A stretch of 64,000 nucleotides of DNA from Arthrobacter sp. SX1312 (GTDB lineage Bacteria; Actinomycetota; Actinomycetes; Actinomycetales; Micrococcaceae). Both the position numbers and the translations under genes were made by a program. Positions 31,660 through 39,873 of this stretch are shown in pieces. Numbering within the stretch: the first letter of the stretch is position 1; each line of letters opens with the position of its first letter. The stretch lies in assembly GCF_002929295.1 (NCBI RefSeq), contig NZ_PJIM01000002.1:330191-394190 (forward strand), written 5' to 3'. The notes under the pieces are model-generated. The model worked only from the letters and a program-made list of their open reading frames with translations, did no database searches and was not told the DNA's origin.

Positions 31660-32307
31660 ATGGACGGCGAATATACGAACAACAGCCCGCGGCCCCACAA
31701 GCCGAAGCCATTCGCCCCCGCGGACTTCGAGGTATTCGCGGGGGGAATCGACCCGTCGAGGGTGTCGGAGGCGGCCCACATGGCCGCCCATGCCCTCGTC
31801 CATCACGGGCGAGACTCCGACGATCCGGACGTGACGCGCCGGCTCGTCGAACTCGCCGACCAGCAGGGCCTCGACGCCATCGCGGAGATGTGGGCCGCAA
31901 GCCCGCCGCGGTCCCTGCCCGGCGCCCTGTGGCGCCTCTACGCGCTCCGCTCGGCCACCCAGCAGAACCCCGATCGCATGGCCGCGTACTTCGCCTCGGG
32001 CAAGGAAGCCGCCCAGGTCTCGAAGGTCGTCGCCGGCGTCGCCGAACCACCGGGCGCCGCGGAGATGGAGGCGATGGCCGACACCATCCTGTCCGGAGCG
32101 TTCGAGGGGGAGTTCGACGTCGCACTCGAACGCTTCGCCGCGTTCTGCCGCGTGGTCGCGCTCGGGCAGGCCCACCACGCCGACGACGCCGAGGTCGCCA
32201 ACGGCCCCCACGCCACGAAACTCACCCGCAATTCGCATCAGCTCATCAAGACGGCCGAGGATCTCGAGCACGCAGCGGCATCCTGGCGGCGCGGGGAGCT
32301 CGACTGA
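31660..32307 (+). CDS. Conserved actinobacterial hypothetical protein (215 aa)
   Basis: A soluble, mostly helical, acidic protein. A proline-rich N-terminus (MDGEYTNNSPRPHKPKPFAPADFEVFAGG) leads to a helical body: AAHMAAHALVHHGRD, LVELADQQGLDAIAEMWA, LPGALWRLYALR, and DVALERFAAFCRVVALGQAHHADDA. No enzyme motif, membrane segment or metal site is clear. I recognise the general look of a conserved Micrococcaceae protein but not a named family. The region before it contains only the tRNA leader. Confidence 0.7.
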   Translation: MDGEYTNNSPRPHKPKPFAPADFEVFAGGIDPSRVSEAAHMAAHALVHHGRDSDDPDVTRRLVELADQQGLDAIAEMWAASPPRSLPGALWRLYALRSATQQNPDRMAAYFASGKEAAQVSKVVAGVAEPPGAAEMEAMADTILSGAFEGEFDVALERFAAFCRVVALGQAHHADDAEVANGPHATKLTRNSHQLIKTAEDLEHAAASWRRGELD

Positions 32308-32309
32308 AC

Positions 32310-32349
32310 CCCTCGCCGGGGCCGATGTTGACAGGGGCTCCGGCGAGGG
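32310..32349 (+). terminator. Hairpin after the 215-aa hypothetical gene
   Basis: CCCTCGCCGG (32310-32319) pairs with CCGGCGAGGG (32340-32349), with a 20-base loop. It begins three bases after the stop codon. A TTGACA inside the loop looks like a -35 box but has no good -10 partner. Confidence 0.5.
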
Positions 32350-32521
32350 CAAGACTTAAGTCGGCGTCGGACCGTGGAACCCCCGGGCTTCAACACTCAG
32401 CCGCTTCGAGCGGCCTTCCGCCGAGAGGCGCTCCCGGTTCGACGCCACTACTCTGCCCTCCAGCATCCAGCGTGGCCACCGTCGGCGTGCTGGCAGTCCC
32501 TGTCCCTTTGAGGAAGACTCC

Positions 32522-33139
32522 GTGAAACTACGCCTCTTCCCGCAGGAGAACACCGGGCTGGAACTCCTGTCCCGCATGGCCCGGCAACTCGTGCTTGGCG
32601 TGGGGACCATGTCGGCCATCCTCGGGGCCTCGACGCAGGAGTACGACCGCCTGTCGGAGGAGCTCCACCAGCACGAGTCCGCCTCGACGGACCTGCACTT
32701 CGCCCTCCTGACCTCCATGCGGACCTCCTTCATCAACCCGCTGCCCCGCGAGGACCTGTACGCCCTGTCCCGCCTGCTCAACGAGGCGATCGAGAAGCTC
32801 GACGGCGCCGGGGAGCTGATCGCCCTGTACAAGCTGAGCAAGCTCAGCCACCGGGCCGCCGATCAGCTCGAGGTGATCAACCGGCAGGCCGAACTGACCG
32901 CGGTGGCCATGCAGCACCTGAATTCGATGGACGAGCTCGAGGAATACTGGATCGAGATCCTGCGGTTGGCCCGGCGGGCCGAACGGACGCACCGCAGCTG
33001 GTGCGCCGAACTGCTCAACGACCACAAGCCGCTCGTCTATGCCCGGCACCGCGACGTTGCCAACCAGCTCGTCGACGTCACGAGGGACATCCGGCGGGTG
33101 GCGACCCAGGTGGGCAGCATCCTCGTCAAGGAATCGTAG
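32522..33139 (+). CDS. DUF47 (PhoU-like) protein, partner of PiT transporter
   Basis: 205 aa, all helical, matching the DUF47/YkaA family: MKLRLFPQENTGLELLSRMARQLV at the start, and HQHESASTDLHFALLTSMRTSFINPLPREDLYALSRLLNEAIEKLDG, where the family's metal-binding and PhoU-like motifs fall. DUF47 proteins are encoded next to PiT transporters and are thought to modulate phosphate uptake. GTG start at 32522. The PiT gene starts right after its TAG with no gap, so the two are coupled. Confidence 0.9.
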   Translation: MKLRLFPQENTGLELLSRMARQLVLGVGTMSAILGASTQEYDRLSEELHQHESASTDLHFALLTSMRTSFINPLPREDLYALSRLLNEAIEKLDGAGELIALYKLSKLSHRAADQLEVINRQAELTAVAMQHLNSMDELEEYWIEILRLARRAERTHRSWCAELLNDHKPLVYARHRDVANQLVDVTRDIRRVATQVGSILVKES

Positions 33140-34150
33140 GTGGAGCCGCTCCTCCTCGGCGCGGTGGTCACGGCCGCAGGCGGATTCGCTTTCCTCAACG
33201 GCTTCCACGACGTGTCCAACTCCGTGGCCGCCGCCGTGCGCACCCGCGCGCTCACGCCCACGGTCGCCGTCCTGCTCGCGGCCCTCTTCAACTTCATCGG
33301 AGCGCTGCTCAGCACCACGCTGGCGCTGTTCTTCGCCGAAGCCGCCATCGGCCTCCCTTCCGGGCCCACCGGGCTCGGAGTCCTCATGGCCGCGCTGCTC
33401 GCCGCGTGCATCTGGGGCGTGATCACCTGGTATCGAGGCATCCCGTCGTCGTCGACCCATGCGCTCCTCGGGGGCATCCTGGGCGCGGGAGGCGCATCGC
33501 AACTGGCGAACGGGCTCTCGATGAGCGGTGCGGGCGAGACACTGCTGCTGCAGATCGCGGTGCCCCTCGTGCTCTCGCCGATCGTCGCCTACCTCCTCGC
33601 CTATGCGGCGGTCTTCCCCGCTACGTGGCTGCTGCGCCACGGGTCCCCGGCGAAGGTGAACCGCGGGAACCGCATGGCGCAATCCGTCCTGGCCGGCACG
33701 TTCGCGTTGGGCCACGGGCTCCAGGACGGGCAACGGACCATGGCGGTGATCCTGCTGGCCCTGGTCGGCTCGGGCTACGCGGCGGGCTCCGAGATGCCCC
33801 TGTGGGTCCAGCTCTTCGCCGCCGCACTCCTGGCCACGGGCTCGCTCTTCGGCGGGTGGCGCATCACCCATACCCTCGGCAACCGCCTGGTGCACATCGA
33901 TCCGCTGCGCGGTATGACGGCGCAGGGCGTGAGCTCGGCGATGCTGTTCATCGGCGCCATCTCCCTGCACATGCCGCTGTCCAGCACGCACACCATGGCG
34001 GCCGCGATCGTCGGTGGCGGCGCGAACCAGCGATTCGCCTCCGTCCAGCGCCCCCGGGTGATCAGGATCCTCGGTGTCTGGCTCGCGACGGCCCCGGCCA
34101 CCGCGCTCCTGGGGGCCGTCTTCTTCCTGGCGCTCAGCCCGCTCCTGTGA
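33140..34150 (+). CDS. Low-affinity inorganic phosphate transporter, PiT family
   Basis: 336 aa, about ten helices with the two inverted PiT signatures: GFAFLNGFHDVSNSVAAAVRTRAL near the N-terminus and QSVLAGTFALGHGLQDGQRTMAVI in the middle. The loops IPSSSTHALLGG and LSSTHTMAAAI complete the pattern. It imports phosphate (usually as a metal complex) with protons. The GTG at 33140 directly follows the DUF47 stop. Downstream, a strong hairpin separates it from the convergent pst operon. Confidence 0.93.
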   Translation: MEPLLLGAVVTAAGGFAFLNGFHDVSNSVAAAVRTRALTPTVAVLLAALFNFIGALLSTTLALFFAEAAIGLPSGPTGLGVLMAALLAACIWGVITWYRGIPSSSTHALLGGILGAGGASQLANGLSMSGAGETLLLQIAVPLVLSPIVAYLLAYAAVFPATWLLRHGSPAKVNRGNRMAQSVLAGTFALGHGLQDGQRTMAVILLALVGSGYAAGSEMPLWVQLFAAALLATGSLFGGWRITHTLGNRLVHIDPLRGMTAQGVSSAMLFIGAISLHMPLSSTHTMAAAIVGGGANQRFASVQRPRVIRILGVWLATAPATALLGAVFFLALSPLL

Positions 34151-34241
34151 GGCGGGCCGCACCTCCACCCCCTCCCGGGGGCGGGCCGCCGCACCCGAGC
34201 CAGCCCTCAGGCCCGACGAAGGCCTGCCGCGTGCGATCACC

Positions 34242-34287
34242 GGATACGACGACGGCGGCCCCCCTGGGAGCCGCCGTCGTCGTATCC
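34242..34287. terminator. 18-bp-stem bidirectional terminator between pit and pstB
   Basis: GGATACGACGACGGCGGC (34242-34259) and its exact reverse complement (34270-34287) with a 10-base loop. A second perfect 8-bp hairpin, CGTATCCC/GGGATACG, overlaps its right arm at 34281-34300, so two folds compete. It sits between two convergent phosphate-uptake units. Confidence 0.88.
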
Positions 34288-34301
34288 CTCGCGGGATACG
34301 C

Positions 34302-35081
34302 CTACCCGAAGCGGCCGGAGACGTAGTCCTCGGTGGCCTTCACGGCAGGGTTGTTGAAGATCGTGGTGGTCTCCCCGTACTCGATGAGCTTGCCCGGCTT
34401 GCCCGTTCCGGCGATGTTAAAGAACGCCGTCTTGTCGGACACGCGCGCGGCCTGCTGCATGTTGTGCGTGACGATCACCACGGTGTACTCGGCCTTGAGC
34501 TCGTTGATGAGGTCCTCGATGGCGAGCGTGGAAATGGGGTCCAGTGCCGAGCAGGGCTCGTCCATCAGGATCACCTGGGGTGAGACCGCGATGGCCCGGG
34601 CGATGCACAGGCGCTGCTGCTGTCCGCCGGAGAGGCCCGACCCGGGACGCGCCAGGCGGTCCTTGACCTCGTTCCACAGGTTGGCGCCGCGCAGCGACTT
34701 CTCGACGAGGGAGTCGGCGTCGGACTTGCTGATGCGCTTGTTGTTGAGTTTCACGCCCGCCAACACGTTGTCGCGGATGGACATCGTGGGGAACGGATTG
34801 GGCCGCTGGAAGACCATGCCGATCCGTCCGCGCACGGTCACCGGGTCCACCGCGGAGTCGTACAGGTTGTCCCCGTCGAGCAGCACCTCACCTTCGACGC
34901 GGGCGCCGGGGATGACCTCGTGCATGCGGTTGAGGGTGCGGAGGAAGGTGGACTTGCCGCAGCCCGAGGGGCCGATAAACGCCGTCACCGAACGGGCCTC
35001 GATGTTGATGTTGACGTCCTCCACGGCAAGGAACTTGCTGTAGTAGACGTTCAAGTCCTTGACGTCGATGCGATTGGACAT
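34302..35081 (-). CDS. pstB: Phosphate ABC transporter ATP-binding protein
   Basis: 259 aa. Walker [10 protein letters not shown] at about 37-45, Q-loop VFQRPNPFP (the PstB-specific form), signature LSGGQQQRL, Walker [14 protein letters not shown], and the switch histidine in IVTHNMQQA. PstB powers phosphate import through PstC/PstA. Last gene of pstSCAB. The 78-base gap after pstA holds no clear terminator, so it belongs to the same operon. Confidence 0.97.
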   Translation of the reverse strand: MSNRIDVKDLNVYYSKFLAVEDVNINIEARSVTAFIGPSGCGKSTFLRTLNRMHEVIPGARVEGEVLLDGDNLYDSAVDPVTVRGRIGMVFQRPNPFPTMSIRDNVLAGVKLNNKRISKSDADSLVEKSLRGANLWNEVKDRLARPGSGLSGGQQQRLCIARAIAVSPQVILMDEPCSALDPISTLAIEDLINELKAEYTVVIVTHNMQQAARVSDKTAFFNIAGTGKPGKLIEYGETTTIFNNPAVKATEDYVSGRFG

Positions 35082-35159
35082 TGCTTCCTTATCGGTAGTA
35101 ACCGCGTGCTGACAGCAGCCGGTCGTGGGAGAGGTGGGTGTTCGAGCCGCAGTGCCGGG

Positions 35160-36263
35160 TCATCGACTGGTCTTCGGAGCGAAGGCACGGGCGATGAGAC
35201 GGGCGGCCAGATTGAGGAGCATGACCATCACGATCAGCGTCAAGGCCGCCGCCCAGGCGCGCTGGGTACTGGCATCGATGTTGGTGGGGGACGTCGGCGT
35301 GAGGATCTGATAGTAGATGAACGTCGGGAGGGTGCTCATCCAGCCACTGAACACGTTCGTGTTGATCGAACTCACGAAGCCGGCCGTGACGAGGATGGGC
35401 GCGGTCTCGCCGATGACCCGCGCGATGGCGAGCGTCACTCCGGAGGCGATGCCCGAGATGGCGGTCGGTACCACGACCTTCACGATCGTCCGCCACTTGC
35501 GGACACCCAACGCATAGGCGGCTTCACGGAGTTCGTTCGGGACGATCTTCAGCATCTCCTCGGTGGAGCGGACCACCACGGGGATCATCAGGACGGACAG
35601 CGCTACGGCCGCCACGAAACCTGTCCGGGTCCCCGGGCCGAACAGCAGTCCGAAGAGGGCCGCAGCAAACAGGCCAGCGACGATCGACGGAATGCCGGTC
35701 ATGACATCGACGAAGAACGTGATGGCGCGGTCGAGCCGTCCGCCGGTCCCGTATTCGACCAGGTACACGGCCGCCATCAGCCCGATCGGGACGGAGATGA
35801 GCGTGGCCCAGAGTGTGATCTGGAGGGTCCCGACGATGGCGTGGTACGCGCCACCCAGGACGGGCGACCCGTTCTCCGCCGAGGCGTTGTCGGTGGCTCC
35901 CGTGACGCCGTTCATCGACGTGAAGAAGAAGTCGTAGGACAACCCCGGCAGGCCCCGTTCGAGGACGGTCCAGATGACCGACAGGAGAGGGAGCAGGGCG
36001 ATGATGAAGCAGCCGTAGACGAGGTACGTCATCAGGGAGTCTGAGGCTTTGCGGGTGCCGCCGAAGGCCGCCGTGATCATGGTGGCTCCGGCGACGAAGA
36101 AGACCGCGGTCAGGATGGCCCAGACGATGATGTTGAATCCGATGAGGGCGGAGACTGCTGCGCCCAGGACGACCGCCGCGGCCAGTACCACCCAGACGAC
36201 GTACCCGGGCATCCTGCCCTTCGTCAGCTGCGAGCGCCGCTTCTCGAGTGTTGAGCTGCTCAT
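35160..36263 (-). CDS. pstA: Phosphate ABC transporter permease PstA
   Basis: 367 aa. A 100-residue N-terminal extension with three hydrophobic segments (YVVWVVLAAAVVLGAAVSALI and IIVWAILTAVFFVAGATMI) precedes the conserved permease part. The EAA loop is ELREAAYALGVRKWRTIVKVVVPTAISGI. The extension is common in actinobacterial PstA. The ATG at 36263 is one base after the pstC stop; the longer open frame upstream lies inside pstC. It forms the channel with PstC. Confidence 0.95.
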   Translation of the reverse strand: MSSSTLEKRRSQLTKGRMPGYVVWVVLAAAVVLGAAVSALIGFNIIVWAILTAVFFVAGATMITAAFGGTRKASDSLMTYLVYGCFIIALLPLLSVIWTVLERGLPGLSYDFFFTSMNGVTGATDNASAENGSPVLGGAYHAIVGTLQITLWATLISVPIGLMAAVYLVEYGTGGRLDRAITFFVDVMTGIPSIVAGLFAAALFGLLFGPGTRTGFVAAVALSVLMIPVVVRSTEEMLKIVPNELREAAYALGVRKWRTIVKVVVPTAISGIASGVTLAIARVIGETAPILVTAGFVSSINTNVFSGWMSTLPTFIYYQILTPTSPTNIDASTQRAWAAALTLIVMVMLLNLAARLIARAFAPKTSR

Positions 36264-36264
36264 G

Positions 36265-37197
36265 TCAGTTTGCCCCTGAGAATTCCTTGTGGCGGCTGAT
36301 GATCCAGCGCGCGATGATATTGACTGCCAAGGTGATGACGAAGAGCACCAGGCCTGCAGCGATGAGCTCACTCAGCCTCAACCCGAACGCTTCGGGGAAG
36401 TTGAGCGCGATCTCGGCCGCGATCGTCTGGTTGCCCGACTGGATGAGGCTTGCCGTGAGCGCCCCTCCGGACAGGACGAGCGCGACGGCCATCGTCTCTC
36501 CGAGTGCCCGCCCGAGGCCCAGCATCGCCGCGCTGACGATGCCCGCCCGCGCGAAGGGAAGGACGGCCATGCGGATCATCTCGAGCCTCGTAGCCCCCAT
36601 GGCCAGCGCCGCCTCCTCGTGGAGTGTCGGCGTCTGCAGGAAGATCTCCCGGCTGAGGGAGGTGATGATGGGCAGAACCATGACCGCCAGGACGATGCCG
36701 GCCGTGAGGATGGTACGCCCGGTCTGGCTCGCCGGACCTTCGAAGATGGGAAGCCAGCCGAGGTTCTCCGCCAGCCAGCCGTAACCGACGGCAAGCTGCG
36801 GTGCGAGGACCGCGTATCCCCAGGCCCCGTAGACGACGGACGGGATCGCCGCGAGGAGGTCGACGAGGTAGCCGAAGCCCTGGGCGAGGCGCCGCGGCGC
36901 GTAGTGCGAGATGAAGAGCGCGACGCCGATCCCGAGAGGGGTCGCGATCAGCAGCGCGATCGAGGCGGCGATGATCGTCCCGATGACGATCGGGAAGATG
37001 TAGGACCCGAAGCCCTCACCCCCGGTGATGTCAGTAGGATCCGCGCTGAAGATCGGGAGGGCCTGGATGACGAGGAAGGCGGCAACGCCGAAAAGGACTG
37101 CCAGAATGAGGCATCCTGCAGCGAGGGTGGCGCCGGAGAAGATCTTGTCTCCGGATTTCCCTCCCACTTCACTTCTGGTCAGGGTGTTGGTCGACAC
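36265..37197 (-). CDS. pstC: Phosphate ABC transporter permease PstC
   Basis: 310 aa, six helices, EAA loop HEEAALAMGATRLEMIRMAVLPFARAGIVSA, and the PstC signature LVDLLAAIPSVVYGAWGYAVLAP. GTG start at 37197 with AAGGA about 7 bases upstream. It lies 156 bases downstream of pstS, separated by a hairpin that probably lets only part of the transcription through, so that PstS is made in excess. Confidence 0.95.
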   Translation of the reverse strand: MSTNTLTRSEVGGKSGDKIFSGATLAAGCLILAVLFGVAAFLVIQALPIFSADPTDITGGEGFGSYIFPIVIGTIIAASIALLIATPLGIGVALFISHYAPRRLAQGFGYLVDLLAAIPSVVYGAWGYAVLAPQLAVGYGWLAENLGWLPIFEGPASQTGRTILTAGIVLAVMVLPIITSLSREIFLQTPTLHEEAALAMGATRLEMIRMAVLPFARAGIVSAAMLGLGRALGETMAVALVLSGGALTASLIQSGNQTIAAEIALNFPEAFGLRLSELIAAGLVLFVITLAVNIIARWIISRHKEFSGAN

Positions 37198-37308
37198 GGG
37201 GAATCCTTCATGGCGAGTGGTGGTGGGCGCTGCGCGCTCAGAACAGTTTCACGGTACGGGAGTCTCGAGCACGCGTCCCCTTCGAGCAGGACCCCGGACA
37301 GTGGACAG

Positions 37309-37341
37309 CCCCGTCCGGTTCCCAGGGGAAACCGGACGGGG
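37309..37341 (-). terminator. Intra-operon hairpin between pstS and pstC
   Basis: A 12-bp perfect stem: CCCCGTCCGGTT (37309-37320) with AACCGGACGGGG (37330-37341), nine-base loop. It starts 12 bases after the pstS stop. It is likely a partial terminator that sets the high PstS to PstCAB ratio, or a 3' stabiliser of the pstS message. Confidence 0.7.
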
Positions 37342-37353
37342 CATCGGCATCAG

Positions 37354-38475
37354 CTAGGAGGCTACCGTGATGGATTCGATAGCGGCCTCGGCATCCATGC
37401 GGATGTTGTCGGAGATCGGAGCGCTCCCTGCGGAACCCTCGGCGGTCTGCTGACCCTCCTCGCTGACCACGTAGGACTCGAAGGCCTTGACGAGGTCGGC
37501 GGTCTCCTGATCCTCGTAGGTGCTGCAGACGATGTGGTACGAGACGAGGACGACCGGGTAGGCGCCCGACTCGGTGGTGTCGCGCTCGAGCTCGAGGGAC
37601 ATGTCGACGTCCGAACGGCCTTCGACGGGCGTGGCGGATTCGACGGCCAGAGCGGCGGCCTCGGGGCTGAACGGCACGTACTCCTCGCCCACCTTCACGC
37701 TGACCTGGCCCAGATCGCCGACGGCCGACGCATCGGCATAGGTGATGGCGCCGTCGGTGCCGGTGGTCGTCGAGACGACGCCATTGGTGCCCTGGGCGTT
37801 CTCTGCGACGTAGGCGGCCGGCCAGGCGCCGTCGGCCTCGTCGGTCCAGACGTCGGGAGCGGCGGCGGCGAGGTACTCGGTGAAGTTCTCGGTGGTGCCC
37901 GAGTCGTCGGAGCGGTGCACGACGGTGATCGGCGTGCTGGGAAGCTCGGCGTCCGGGTTCTGCGAGGCGATGGCCTCGGCGTCCCAGGTGGCGACCTCGC
38001 CGCGGAAGATCGCCGCGATGGTGGCGGCGTCGAGGTTGAGGGAGTCGATGCCCTCGAGGTTGAAGGCGACGGCGATCGGGGAGACGTAGACGGGGATGTT
38101 GATCGCGCCGTCCGGACCGCAGAACTCCTTCGAGGCCTCGTACTCCTCATCGTCCAGGAAGGCATCGGAGCCCGCGAACTGGACAGCCTGCCCGAGGAAG
38201 GCCTCACGGCCCGCGCCGGAACCGTCGGGAGAGTACTGCACGGTGGCACCGCTGTTGGCAGCGGAGAACCCTTCCTGCCAGGCCGTCATCGCCGCGTTCT
38301 GGGCTGAAGAACCTGCACCCGTCAGGGTGCCGCTGACTGCAGCTGCGCCTTCGGACGCGTTGCCACCCTCGGATGCGGGGGTCTCGCCCGTGGCGTTGTC
38401 GGAACCACATGCGGTCAGCGCCAACGCGGCTACCGAGATGACTGCCGCAGCGCGGCCAAAGCGAAGAACCTTCAC
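37354..38475 (-). CDS. pstS: Phosphate-binding lipoprotein PstS
   Basis: 373 aa. Signal sequence with lipobox LTAC (Cys23), then a Gly/Ala/Glu linker. The binding domain contains GAGSSAQNAAMTAWQEGF, YSPDGSGAGREAFL and AGSDAFL, plus the phosphate-contact stretch VHRSDDSGTTENFTEYL. It captures phosphate outside the membrane for PstCAB. It is markedly acidic and alanine-rich, like other Micrococcaceae surface lipoproteins. First gene of pstSCAB, with PHO-box-like repeats upstream. Confidence 0.96.
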   Translation of the reverse strand: MKVLRFGRAAAVISVAALALTACGSDNATGETPASEGGNASEGAAAVSGTLTGAGSSAQNAAMTAWQEGFSAANSGATVQYSPDGSGAGREAFLGQAVQFAGSDAFLDDEEYEASKEFCGPDGAINIPVYVSPIAVAFNLEGIDSLNLDAATIAAIFRGEVATWDAEAIASQNPDAELPSTPITVVHRSDDSGTTENFTEYLAAAAPDVWTDEADGAWPAAYVAENAQGTNGVVSTTTGTDGAITYADASAVGDLGQVSVKVGEEYVPFSPEAAALAVESATPVEGRSDVDMSLELERDTTESGAYPVVLVSYHIVCSTYEDQETADLVKAFESYVVSEEGQQTAEGSAGSAPISDNIRMDAEAAIESITVAS

Positions 38476-38588
38476 TAGATTTTGCCCCTTCCAGGGATCA
38501 ATTCATCGATGCGCGGACGGCGCTCGAGAGATGTACGCGTTCCTGTACTCCATCGAAGCTAGGCAGCGCAGATGAAGAGACTGACCAA

Positions 38589-38610
38589 GGAACCTTAACG
38601 GAAGGTTAAC
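38589..38610 (-). promoter_or_regulatory. Pair of 11-bp PHO-box-like repeats upstream of pstS
   Basis: On the minus strand two contiguous 11-base units lie head to tail: GTTAACCTTCC (38600-38610) and GTTAAGGTTCC (38589-38599), nine of eleven positions identical. Eleven-base direct repeats beginning GTT are the hallmark of PhoP/PhoB sites in actinobacteria. They are 114-135 bases upstream of the pstS ATG. They also face the FUSC gene at 38697, which could be coregulated. Confidence 0.7.
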
Positions 38611-38696
38611 AGCGCTGGTCCATTGTCCTGTGAGGCCGCCGCATGCTGGATGAAGGTGCGGCATCCGGCCCAGGACGCACCTCCTAGACTGGGTCC

Positions 38697-39824
38697 ATGC
38701 CGCCGCGCCAGGGAATGTCCGCCACACTGGCCTTCCTGCGCAAGCGCTCCCGGATCGGGTTCAGGCGCAGTGCCAACTCCGTGGTCACCGCCCTGCAGAT
38801 GACCGTGTGCGCGGTGGGCGCCTATGCCTTCGCGGAGCAGGTCCTGGGCCACAACGGACCGCTGTTCGCGGCGACGTCCTCGATGATCTCGCTGGGCTTC
38901 TCCCGAGACCCCCGGGTGCGGCGCGTCCTGGAGGTGGCGATCGGCTGCACCCTCGGGATCGCGGTGGGTGACCTCCTGCTCGCCCTGTTCGGCACCGGCC
39001 TGTGGCAGGCCGCCCTCGTGCTGTTCGTCTCGATCCTGCTGGCCCGGTTCCTGGACAGCGGGACGATCTTCACGACGCAGCTCGGGCTGCAGTCGCTGCT
39101 GGTGGTGCTGCTCCCGGCGCCCGAGGGAGGGCCGTTCACGCGGAGTGCCGATGCGATCGTGGGTGGCCTGTTCGCGCTGGTGATCACCGTGTTCCTGCCC
39201 CGCGACCCGCGCCGCGAACCCAAGACGAACGTGCGCGGACTCCTGGACGAGCTCTCCGGCGTGCTCCGCGAGGGCGCCTCGGCCCTCCGGAAGAGCGATT
39301 CGACGCTGGCCTGGCACGCGCTGGTCCGTGCGCGGAACTGCCAGTCCCAGTTGGACAGCCTGACGGGCAGCATGAAGGCCGCCCAGGAGGTGGCACGCAT
39401 CTCCCCCGCGTACCGCCGTCACCGCGAGGAACTCGGCTCGCTGGGGGACGCGATCGACTCGATCGACCTCGCCATCCGCAACAGCCGCGTGTTCTCCCGC
39501 CGCCTGACCTCCGTCATCAACCACGCGGCGCTCACCGACGAGGCGATCGAGGCCCTGAGCCAGTCCCTCGAGGACACGGCCGACGCCGTCGACGTGCTGA
39601 GCCGTGCCCTGTCGGTCAGCGATTCCGCCGAGCGGCGCCTCAACCTGCGGCAGGCACGCAACGAACTGGCGGCCATTGCCACGGACCTCCACCCCAAGAC
39701 CCTCCACATCAGCCGGCTCGAGGGTGAGGGCCTCGTCCTGCTCCTCCGGCCGCTCATCGTGGACCTGCTCAGCGCCACGGGCCTCTCGCACGAGGACGCC
39801 GCCGACTACCTGCCGCGGCTCTGA
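38697..39824 (+). CDS. FUSC/aromatic acid exporter family membrane protein
   Basis: 375 aa. Four to six N-terminal helices (ANSVVTALQMTVCAVGAYAFAEQVLG, VLEVAIGCTLGIAVGDLLLALFG, LQSLLVVLLPAPEGG, IVGGLFALVITVFLP) contain the typical GHNGPLFAATSSMISLGFSRDPRVRRVLEVAIGC stretch. A long cytoplasmic helical domain follows. These resemble the aromatic-acid exporter/DUF939 group. Substrate unknown. It diverges from pstS, and the PHO-box-like repeats lie about 87 bases upstream of its start. Confidence 0.85.
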   Translation: MPPRQGMSATLAFLRKRSRIGFRRSANSVVTALQMTVCAVGAYAFAEQVLGHNGPLFAATSSMISLGFSRDPRVRRVLEVAIGCTLGIAVGDLLLALFGTGLWQAALVLFVSILLARFLDSGTIFTTQLGLQSLLVVLLPAPEGGPFTRSADAIVGGLFALVITVFLPRDPRREPKTNVRGLLDELSGVLREGASALRKSDSTLAWHALVRARNCQSQLDSLTGSMKAAQEVARISPAYRRHREELGSLGDAIDSIDLAIRNSRVFSRRLTSVINHAALTDEAIEALSQSLEDTADAVDVLSRALSVSDSAERRLNLRQARNELAAIATDLHPKTLHISRLEGEGLVLLLRPLIVDLLSATGLSHEDAADYLPRL

Positions 39825-39873
39825 GGGCCACGGCGTGGCCGTGGCTGTCGGTGGCCGCCGGTAGCCTGAAAGC

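Noticed and set aside
32326-32331. A perfect TTGACA that could be a -35 box for DUF47-PiT
   Set aside because: It lies in the loop of a hairpin right after the previous gene, and the best -10 at proper distance (AAGACT) is poor.
36289-38307. A 672-aa plus-strand frame across pstC and pstS
   Set aside because: It crosses a clear operon with complete pst genes on the other strand and has no recognisable domain.
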